DNA from: Pelomonas sp052436255
GTDB lineage: Bacteria; Pseudomonadota; Gammaproteobacteria; Burkholderiales; Burkholderiaceae_C
Direction: 5' to 3'
Assembly: GCA_052436255.1 (NCBI GenBank)
Contig: JBQVNP010000210.1
Coordinates: 1 to 6,400, forward strand
DNA: 6,400 nt
A model generated the notes under the pieces. That model saw only the letters and a list, made by a program, of their open reading frames with translations, made no database searches and was not told the DNA's origin. Of the stretch, positions 1 through 5,243 are shown one piece after another (position 1 is the first letter of the stretch; each line of letters opens with the position of its first letter). Made by a program: the position numbers and the translations under genes.

Positions 1-988
1 GCTTGATGGCGGCAACGCGCTTCAGCGCGCGCTCCATGAAGCGGTCGTAGATGGATTCCTGGATCAGCGCGCGCGACGGGCAGGTGCACACCTCGCCCTG
101 GTTCAGCGCGAACATGGCGAAGCCTTCGAGCGCCTTGTCGAAGAAGGCGTCGTCCTTGTCCATCACGTCGGCGAAGAAGATGTTGGGCGACTTGCCGCCC
201 AGCTCCAGCGTGACCGGAATCAGGTTCTGGCTCGCGTACTGCGAGATCAGCCGGCCGGTGGTGGTCTCGCCGGTGAAGGCGATCTTGCCGATGCGGTTGC
301 TCGACGCCAGCGGCTTGCCCGCTTCCACGCCGAAGCCGTTCACCACATTCACCACGCCCGGCGGCAGCAGGTCGCCGATGAGTTCCATCAGCACCAGGAT
401 AGAGACCGGTGTCTGCTCGGCCGGCTTGATCACCACGCAGTTACCGGCCGCCAGCGCGGGCGCCAGCTTCCAGACCGCCATCAGGATCGGGAAATTCCAC
501 GGAATGATCTGCCCGACCACGCCGATGGGCTCGTGGAAGTGGTACGCGAAGGTTTCATGGTCAATCTCGCTGATGCCGCCCTCCTGCGCACGGATGCACG
601 AGGCGAAATAGCGGAAGTGGTCGGCTGCCAGCGGCAGGTCGGCCGCCATGGTCTCGCGGATCGGCTTGCCGTTGTCCCAGGTCTCGGCGGCGGCCAGCAT
701 GGGCAGGTTCTCCTGGATGCGGTCGGCGATCCTGTTCAGGATGTTGGCGCGCTCGGTGGCCGAGGTGCGGCCCCAGGCCCCCTTGGCCTTGTGAGCGGCG
801 TCCAGCGCGCGGTCGATGTCGGCCGCAGTAGAGCGCGGCACCTCGCAGAAGACCTTGCCGGTGACGGGCGTGATGTTCTCGAAATACTGGTTGTCCACCG
901 GCGCGACCCATTCGCCGCCGATGTAGTTGCCGTAGCGCTTCTTGAACGGCACCGCGGTACCGAATTTGCCCGGTTCGAGCATGTCCAT
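1..988 (-). CDS. NAD-dependent aldehyde dehydrogenase, ExaC/AcoD/AldB type (3' end outside window)
   Basis: Cytoplasmic enzyme that oxidises short aliphatic aldehydes such as acetaldehyde to the acid with NAD+. About 329 codons are present; the family is about 500 residues, so the C-terminal third lies beyond the left edge. Visible in the translation: the IIPWNFP stretch with catalytic-region Asn165, the NAD-binding FTGETTTG with Gly240 and Gly245, the general base Glu262 in LELGGKSPN, and the nucleophile Cys301 in NQGEVCTCPSR. The Glu-Cys spacing of 39 and the GEVCTCPSR signature fit the ExaC/AcoD/AldB branch rather than betaine aldehyde dehydrogenases. The start is ATG at 988, with GGAG at 1000-997 eight nt upstream; an ATG at 1002 is out of frame. 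It is divergent from an AcoR-type activator and preceded by a sigma-54 promoter, so it is probably induced by that activator. The fold and reaction class are near certain; the physiological substrate is inferred. Confidence 0.96.
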   Translation of the reverse strand, partial: MDMLEPGKFGTAVPFKKRYGNYIGGEWVAPVDNQYFENITPVTGKVFCEVPRSTAADIDRALDAAHKAKGAWGRTSATERANILNRIADRIQENLPMLAAAETWDNGKPIRETMAADLPLAADHFRYFASCIRAQEGGISEIDHETFAYHFHEPIGVVGQIIPWNFPILMAVWKLAPALAAGNCVVIKPAEQTPVSILVLMELIGDLLPPGVVNVVNGFGVEAGKPLASSNRIGKIAFTGETTTGRLISQYASQNLIPVTLELGGKSPNIFFADVMDKDDAFFDKALEGFAMFALNQGEVCTCPSRALIQESIYDRFMERALKRVAAIK

Positions 989-1024
989 GTCTTTGTCTCC
1001 ATGTGCAGGGTGGTGGCGCCGCGA

Positions 1025-1042
1025 CATGCGGCGGCCCGCATG
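1025..1042 (-). repeat. Perfect inverted repeat at the predicted 5' end of the dehydrogenase transcript
   Basis: The arms CATGCGG and CCGCATG (7 bp, perfect) enclose a 4-nt loop. On the minus strand this lies just downstream of the sigma-54 -12 element, so a transcript starting near 1038 would begin with or within this GC-rich stem-loop. It might stabilise the mRNA 5' end or be a protein site; neither role is shown by the sequence. Confidence 0.4.
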
Positions 1043-1049
1043 GACAACC

Positions 1050-1064
1050 GCAAGCCGCGTACCC
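1050..1064 (-). promoter_or_regulatory. Sigma-54 (-24/-12) promoter for the aldehyde dehydrogenase
   Basis: Read on the minus strand, the site is GGGTACGCGGCTTGC. It has the invariant -24 GG (1063-1062) and -12 GC (1051-1050) with exactly ten bases between them, and matches the consensus TGGCACG-N4-TTGC at all but two positions (T to G and C to T). The implied start site is about 1038, giving a leader of about 50 nt before ATG 988. The pairing with a divergent sigma-54 activator that retains GAFTGA makes this much more likely than a chance match. Confidence 0.78.
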
Positions 1065-1071
1065 GGCCGGA

Positions 1072-1087
1072 TCAGGGCATTCCCTGA
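1072..1087. repeat. Short inverted repeat between promoter and enhancer
   Basis: TCAGGG and CCCTGA form perfect 6-bp arms around a 4-nt centre. The site lies just upstream of the -24 element and downstream of the larger palindromic cluster. It could bind an additional regulator or be chance; it has no T-run and is not a terminator. Confidence 0.3.
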
Positions 1088-1136
1088 GAACTTCCGCCCG
1101 GCAAGCGCAGGTTGCAGCGGGTTTTCATTCGCAATC

Positions 1137-1176
1137 TGCGACATGTTCGCGCGAACATAGCGACTAGGATGTCGCA
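1137..1176. promoter_or_regulatory. Palindromic cluster: probable AcoR-type activator binding site (UAS/operator)
   Basis: Two symmetric elements are interleaved. The first is a perfect 16-bp palindrome, ATGTTCGCGCGAACAT, at 1143-1158. The second is a pair of 8-bp arms, TGCGACAT (1137-1144) and ATGTCGCA (1169-1176). The cluster is 75-125 bp upstream of the sigma-54 promoter, the usual enhancer distance for bacterial enhancer-binding proteins. It also ends 28 bp before the activator's own start codon and contains a weak -10-like TAGGAT (1165-1170). Binding here could therefore activate the dehydrogenase and repress the activator gene. The repeats are seen; the bound protein is inferred from position. 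Confidence 0.65.
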
Positions 1177-1193
1177 CAAGGCGAAAACCCATC

Positions 1194-1197
1194 GGAG
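1194..1197 (+). promoter_or_regulatory. Ribosome binding site of the AcoR-type activator
   Basis: GGAG sits six nt before ATG 1204 and decides the start. A second ATG at 1200 lies in another frame and meets TGA after four codons. Confidence 0.75.
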
Positions 1198-1203
1198 ACA
1201 TGC

Positions 1204-3084
1204 ATGAGTGCTGAAGCGCAGTTGCCGTCGATCGCAGTGGCACAGGCCCGGGAGCTCTTCTTCGGGCAGGGCCGCGACCCCGCGCCGTGGATCGCGCCGC
1301 ACATCTCGCGCTCGTGGCAGCGCAGCCGCCCGGTCGACCATCACGCCATCGACCCCGAGCCGATGGCGCTGGCCTTGCTCAGCGAACGGCGCGAGCAGGC
1401 CATGCGCCTGCTGAACTGCGCGCAGCCCGAGCTCGACGGCCTGGCCGAACATGCGATCGGCAACGGCTGCGTGGTGATCCTGTCGGACGCCAGCGGGCTG
1501 ATCCTCGAGGAGATCGGCAGCGCCGACTTCCTGCCCAAGGCCCAGCGCATCGCGTTGCAGCCCGGCGTGGAATGGTCGGAGCACAACCGGGGCACCAACG
1601 CCATCGGCACGGCACTGGCGGAACGCGAAGCGCTGATGGTGCTCGGCGGCGAGCACTACCTGGCCCAGAACGGCGCGCTCGGCTGCGCGGCGGCGCCCAT
1701 CTTCACCGGCCGCGGCGAACTGGCCGGCGCGCTCGACATCTCGGGCGAAACGGTGCGCGTGAACACGCATGCGCTGGGGCTGGTGCGCATGGCGGCCCAG
1801 CAGGTCGAGCACCGCATGCTGCTGGCCGAGGCCGGCGGCCACGTGTTGCGCTTCCACTCACGGCCAGCACTCATCGGCACCGCGCGCGAAGGGCTGATGG
1901 TGATCGAGGGCGGGCGCATCGCCGCCGCCAACCGCGTCGCGCTCGAACTCTTCGGCCACTCCTGGGAGAGCCTGCTCGACCTGGACGCCGAGGCCTTCCT
2001 GGGCGCGAACTGGCCGCGCATGGAACACCGGCGCGGCCTGCTGACGCTGCCGGGCGGACGGCAGATCGCGACGGTGATGGAGCGTTCGAACACGCCGGGC
2101 ACCACTCGCCCGGCCCAGAGGCGCAGCGTGCCGACCCAGGGCGCTGCCGAGGCGGACGACATACAACCGTTGCTGCACAAGGCGGTGCGCGTGCTGAACG
2201 AAGGCGTGCCTGTGCTGGTCAATGGTGAAACCGGCAGCGGCAAGGAGGTGTTCTCGCGCCGGCTGCATGCCGCCAGCCGGCGCAGCGCGGGGCCCTTCGT
2301 CGCGGTGGATTGCGCCTCGCTGCCCGAGACGCTGATCGAATCGGAGCTGTTCGGCTACGAGCAGGGAGCCTTCACCGGCGCGAAGCGCAAGGGCATGGCG
2401 GGCCGTATCCGCGAGGCCCACGGCGGCGTGCTGTTCCTCGACGAGATCGCGGAGATACCGCTGGCCCTGCAGACGCGCCTGCTGCGCGTGCTCGAGGAAC
2501 GCGTGGTCACGCCGCTGGGTGGTGGCCAGGGCGTGGCCGTCGACTTCGACCTGGTCTGCGCCACGCACGGCCACCTGCCGTCGCTGGTGGAGGCCGGACG
2601 TTTTCGCGCCGACCTGATGTACCGGGTGGCCGGTTTCACCGTCGCGCTGCCGCCGTTGAGGCTGCGCGACGATCGGCGTGCGCTGATCTCGCGGCTGTTC
2701 CTTGAGGCAGGCGGCGCGGCGAAGCACCTGCGGCTGGAGAGCGATGCGCTCGAGGCACTGGCGGCCTGGCGCTGGCCGGGCAATGTACGGGAGTTGCGCA
2801 GCACGCTGCGCTCCGTCGTGGCCCTGGCCGATGCAGGCGACTCCGTGACGGCTGCCGGGTTGCCTGCGCACCTGCTGGACAGCCAGTCCCCGCAGCCCGA
2901 GCAGGCTCCTCCGTACGCCACACCGCAAGCCGAGCCCCTGGTCGCCATCACGCGCCACGCCATCGACGAGGCACTGAAGGTCAGCGACCACGACGTGGCG
3001 AAGGCCGCACGCAGGCTGGGCGTCCATCGCAGCACCATCTACCGCCATCTCGCACGCCAGCGCGACAAGCCTGCCGGGCACTGA
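1204..3084 (+). CDS. Sigma-54-dependent transcriptional activator, AcoR type (GAF - AAA+ - Fis HTH)
   Basis: Cytoplasmic enhancer-binding protein of 626 residues, close to the usual AcoR length. After an N-terminal helical region there is a GAF-type sensor at about residues 80-205, with the AcoR-like signature around GVEWSEHNRGTNAIGTAL (121-138). A PAS-like segment follows at about 220-280 (REGLMVIEGGRIAAANR). The AAA+ domain has Walker A GETGSGKE (341-348), the sigma-54-contacting loop GAFTGA (388-393), Walker B GGVLFLDE (407-414) and the Arg-containing FRADLMYR (467-474). A Fis-type HTH ends the protein (about 596-620, VAKAARRLGVHRSTIYRHL). All ATPase and sigma-54 motifs are intact, so it should be a competent activator. 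AcoR relatives respond to acetoin, alcohols, aldehydes, ketones or dihydroxyacetone; the ligand here cannot be read from sequence. The divergent aldehyde dehydrogenase with a sigma-54 promoter is the obvious target. Confidence 0.96.
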   Translation: MSAEAQLPSIAVAQARELFFGQGRDPAPWIAPHISRSWQRSRPVDHHAIDPEPMALALLSERREQAMRLLNCAQPELDGLAEHAIGNGCVVILSDASGLILEEIGSADFLPKAQRIALQPGVEWSEHNRGTNAIGTALAEREALMVLGGEHYLAQNGALGCAAAPIFTGRGELAGALDISGETVRVNTHALGLVRMAAQQVEHRMLLAEAGGHVLRFHSRPALIGTAREGLMVIEGGRIAAANRVALELFGHSWESLLDLDAEAFLGANWPRMEHRRGLLTLPGGRQIATVMERSNTPGTTRPAQRRSVPTQGAAEADDIQPLLHKAVRVLNEGVPVLVNGETGSGKEVFSRRLHAASRRSAGPFVAVDCASLPETLIESELFGYEQGAFTGAKRKGMAGRIREAHGGVLFLDEIAEIPLALQTRLLRVLEERVVTPLGGGQGVAVDFDLVCATHGHLPSLVEAGRFRADLMYRVAGFTVALPPLRLRDDRRALISRLFLEAGGAAKHLRLESDALEALAAWRWPGNVRELRSTLRSVVALADAGDSVTAAGLPAHLLDSQSPQPEQAPPYATPQAEPLVAITRHAIDEALKVSDHDVAKAARRLGVHRSTIYRHLARQRDKPAGH

Positions 3085-3116
3085 CCAAGGGGCAACAGGC
3101 CTGCCTCGGGCGGCGT

Positions 3117-3144
3117 TTCGCTATGTTTTCTAAAATATAGCGAA
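3117..3144. promoter_or_regulatory. 28-bp near-perfect dyad, probable operator of the LysR-nitroreductase gene
   Basis: The arms TTCGCTAT (3117-3124) and ATAGCGAA (3137-3144) are perfect inverted repeats. Inside them TTTT (3126-3129) pairs with AAAA (3132-3135), leaving only one mismatched pair (G3125/T3136) and the central CT unpaired. It is an AT-rich island in GC-rich DNA, 35 bp before ATG 3179, and contains a -10-like TAAAAT (3131-3136) with no convincing -35 box. The central A/T tracts without a trailing T-run argue against an intrinsic terminator. The preceding gene is co-directional, so the site most likely serves the downstream operon. The protein that binds it is inferred: the fused LysR HTH is the first candidate, an unlinked dimeric repressor the alternative. 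Confidence 0.7.
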
Positions 3145-3178
3145 GCACCTTCCGAACACCCGCCCGAAAACCCCCTTC

Positions 3179-4087
3179 ATGGTCATCCCGCAACTCCGCT
3201 GCCTTGTCGCACTGGGCGAGGAACAGCACTTCGGCCGCGCCGCCCAGGCCAGCCAGGTATCGCAACCCGAACTGCTCGACGCGATCCGCGCGCTGGAGCA
3301 GGAGTACGGACACCCGCTGGTCAGGCCCGGCGCCGTTTTCGGGGGCTTCACGTCGCAGGGCGAACTGGTGCTGGAGTGGGCGCGCAGCTTCCTGCAACAC
3401 AGCGAGACCCTGCACCATGACCTCCAGACTTCTCGCGAGGAAAGTGCCCTCGCCCCGCTGCTGGAACGCCGCTCCGTCTCCCCCAAGCGCCTGCGCCCCC
3501 CGGGGCCAGGACCCGAGCACATCGACCTGATCCTGCAGGCCGCGCTGCGCGCGCCCGATCACGGCGGGCTGCATCCCTGGCGCGTGGTGGAGTTCCGCGA
3601 GGCGCAGCGCGCCGCGCTGGCCGACCGCTTCGAGGCGGAAAAGCGCCGTCGCGATCCGCTGGCCTCGCCCGCCGACCTGCGCAAGGCGCGCGAGCATGCG
3701 ACGCGGCCACCGGTGCTGCTGGCCTTCGTCGTGGTTCCGCGTCCCCGCAGCAAGGTGCCGGCCCGCGAGCAATGGCTGTCGGCGGGCGCGGCCTTGGGCA
3801 ACCTGCTCAACGCAGCACACCAGCTCGGCTTCGGCGCCATCGTGCTCAGCGGCGAACGCTGCTTCGACCCGGTGCTGGGCGCCGAGCTGGGCATCGGCCC
3901 CGACGAATTCCTCGCCGGCTTCGTGAGCCTGGGCAGCGTGGTCGAGGCCCCACCGCCGCGCAGCCATGTGCTGCCGGGCCAGGTGTGGTCCGCCTGGATA
4001 CCACCGCCCGCATCCCTGGACCATCCCACGCGGCAGCCTTCCGAATCCTTGAACCTCAACCTGGACATTGCCAATGACAAGACCTGA
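3179..4087 (+). CDS. LysR-type HTH domain fused to YdjA-like FMN nitroreductase
   Basis: 302 residues carry two unrelated domains in one uninterrupted frame. Residues 5-83 are a LysR-type winged HTH with linker helix: LRCLVALGEEQHFGRAA, VSQPELLDAIRALEQEYG, then TSQGELVLEWARSFL. Residues 94-260 are a nitroreductase-fold domain of the small YdjA type: LLERRSVS (94-101) and APDH-x4-PW (125-134) for FMN contact, PPVLLAFVVV (177-186), VPAREQWLSAGAALGN (193-208) and LGFGAIVLSG (216-225). The usual LysR effector domain is absent and replaced by the enzyme. Both parts normally dimerise, so a flavin-loaded DNA-binding dimer is plausible. ATG 3179 is the only reasonable start, because TAA at 3131 is in frame upstream; no Shine-Dalgarno sequence is visible. 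It is first in a probable four-gene operon, behind a 28-bp dyad. Domain identities are strong; the coupling of redox or substrate state to DNA binding is inference. The tail (about 262-302) matches nothing I recognise. Confidence 0.88.
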   Translation: MVIPQLRCLVALGEEQHFGRAAQASQVSQPELLDAIRALEQEYGHPLVRPGAVFGGFTSQGELVLEWARSFLQHSETLHHDLQTSREESALAPLLERRSVSPKRLRPPGPGPEHIDLILQAALRAPDHGGLHPWRVVEFREAQRAALADRFEAEKRRRDPLASPADLRKAREHATRPPVLLAFVVVPRPRSKVPAREQWLSAGAALGNLLNAAHQLGFGAIVLSGERCFDPVLGAELGIGPDEFLAGFVSLGSVVEAPPPRSHVLPGQVWSAWIPPPASLDHPTRQPSESLNLNLDIANDKT

Positions 4088-4799
4088 AACCGGACGCACC
4101 GAAGCCACCGGAGCCAAGTTCTCGCTGAAATCGATGCAGACCGCGCGGGCGCTCTCGCAGCTCGCGGTGCGCCGCATCGCCTCGGGCATGCGCCCCGGCA
4201 TGACGCACTCGCAGGCGCACGACCTGGCGATGGCCACGCTGCAGAAGCTGGAGATGGAGCGCAACTGGCACCCCATCGTCATCCGCTTCGGCGAGGACAC
4301 GCTCAAGACCTTCAGGGAGCAGTCCGACCCCGCGCGCGTGCTCGGCGAGCAGGACATCTTCTTCGTCGACATCGGCCCCGTCTGGGAAGGCCACGAGGGC
4401 GATGCCGGCGATACCTTCGTGACCGGCGACGATCCGCAGATGCAGGCCTGCGCCGAGGCCGCGCGCACGCTGTGGCACGAGGTGGCCGACCGCTGGCACG
4501 CCGACCGGCTCAGCGGCCAGGCGCTCTACGCCTGGGCGGCCGAGCGCGCCGAAGCCATGGGCTGGCGCCTCAATCTCGACATCAAGGGCCACCGCGTCTG
4601 CGACTTTCCGCATGCGATCTACCAGGCCGGCCGGCTCGGCGACTTCGGCCTCTGCCCGGCGACCGGCATCTGGATCCTGGAGATCCAGATCGCGCATCCC
4701 ACCCGCCCCTTCGGCGCCTTCTACGAAGACCTGCTGATGGAGGACGACGCCCCGGCCGACAATGGCGCGGCCGCCACCGCCGAACTCGTGGCGGGCTGA
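4074..4799 (+). CDS. M24-family metallopeptidase (pita-bread fold), compact form
   Basis: 241 residues, the size of a single catalytic M24 domain without the N-terminal domain of prolidase or aminopeptidase P. Aligned by eye to methionine aminopeptidase, the five dinuclear-metal ligands are all present: Asp99 in FFVDIG, Asp110 in HEGDAGDTF, His173 in GHRVCDFPH, Glu203 in ILEIQIAH and Glu218 in FYEDLL. The second conserved His (His180) keeps the seven-residue spacing to His173. The normally glycine-rich GHGIG loop reads GHRVC, so substrate choice may be unusual. It is probably a cytoplasmic peptidase or amidohydrolase-like enzyme; a creatinase-type non-peptidase activity cannot be excluded. 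ATG 4074 overlaps the end of the preceding gene by 14 nt, implying translational coupling; TTG 4068 is a less likely start. Only a weak Shine-Dalgarno sequence is present. Confidence 0.88.
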   Translation: MTRPETGRTEATGAKFSLKSMQTARALSQLAVRRIASGMRPGMTHSQAHDLAMATLQKLEMERNWHPIVIRFGEDTLKTFREQSDPARVLGEQDIFFVDIGPVWEGHEGDAGDTFVTGDDPQMQACAEAARTLWHEVADRWHADRLSGQALYAWAAERAEAMGWRLNLDIKGHRVCDFPHAIYQAGRLGDFGLCPATGIWILEIQIAHPTRPFGAFYEDLLMEDDAPADNGAAATAELVAG

Positions 4800-4810
4800 A
4801 CAGGGAACCC

Positions 4811-5188
4811 ATGAAAGACGAAGCCACCGAGCAACTTTTCTCTTACGGCACGCTGCAGCTGCCCGCCGTGCAGGTCGCCACCTTCGGGCGCCTGCTCGAC
4901 GGACATCCCGACCGCCTGCCGGGCTATCGGCTCGAACAGCTCGCCATCCGCGACGCAGCCGTGGTCGCTACCAGCGGAAAGACCCATCACCCCATCGTCT
5001 CGCCCAGCGCCACGCCGGGCGACGGCGTCGACGGCGCGGTCTTCGCCATCACGCCCGCGGAGCTGGCGCATGCCGACGCCTACGAGGTGGACGACTACCG
5101 CCGCGACCGCGTCGTGCTGGCGTCGGGCGTGCGGGCCTGGGCCTACGTCGATGCGCGCCATGCGCCGCGCGACGTAACCAAAGACTGA
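4811..5188 (+). CDS. Gamma-glutamylcyclotransferase-fold (GGCT/AIG2-like) protein
   Basis: 125 residues, typical for the small bacterial AIG2-like branch. The N-terminal LFSYGTLQ (Tyr12-Gly13-Thr14-Leu15) is the signature substrate-binding loop. Glu92 in ADAYEVDDYRR is at the position of the catalytic acid. The fold and these residues fit cyclisation of gamma-glutamyl amines or dipeptides to 5-oxoproline, but the family is broad and many members have no proven substrate. The start ATG 4811 has AGGGA (4802-4806) just upstream and lies 11 nt after the M24 stop, so the two are probably co-transcribed. Family assignment is firm, the reaction tentative. Confidence 0.9.
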   Translation: MKDEATEQLFSYGTLQLPAVQVATFGRLLDGHPDRLPGYRLEQLAIRDAAVVATSGKTHHPIVSPSATPGDGVDGAVFAITPAELAHADAYEVDDYRRDRVVLASGVRAWAYVDARHAPRDVTKD

Positions 5189-5243
5189 CTTGCCCCGGGG
5201 TGCCGGAGCGGCCAGACTTTGTGCTGGCGCAGCTCCAGCATTC

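Noticed and set aside
1070..1082. Possible IHF site between enhancer and promoter
   Set aside because: The best match to the WATCAA-N4-TTR pattern has three mismatches at defined positions, too weak to call.
51..1087. Plus-strand frames of about 185 codons over the dehydrogenase gene
   Set aside because: The minus strand carries the aldehyde dehydrogenase active-site motifs throughout; the plus-strand translations are featureless.
1200..1214. Four-codon ATG...TGA mini-frame overlapping the activator start
   Set aside because: The ATG at 1200 is only three nt from the GGAG sequence and four bases before the real start. An attenuating minimal ORF is possible, but nothing supports it beyond the chance ATGCATG string.
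1858..3081. Long open frame (407 codons) antisense to the activator gene
   Set aside because: Its translation is Arg/Gln/Ala-rich with no recognisable domain, while the opposite strand encodes every sigma-54 activator motif. Long antisense frames are expected in GC-rich genes.
3085..3178. Intrinsic terminator after the activator gene
   Set aside because: The only strong symmetry is the AT-centred dyad without a following T-run, so I read it as an operator.
3179..4087. The fusion read as a LysR gene and a nitroreductase gene joined by a sequencing frameshift
   Set aside because: Both domains lie in the same continuous frame with no stop or frame change, and the LysR part ends cleanly after its linker helix just before the nitroreductase starts. 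An assembly deletion remains possible and is listed as a refutation test.
2981..4468. 495-codon antisense frame across the fusion gene and the M24 gene
   Set aside because: It shadows three genes with strong domain evidence on the plus strand, shows no family likeness and crosses the regulatory dyad.
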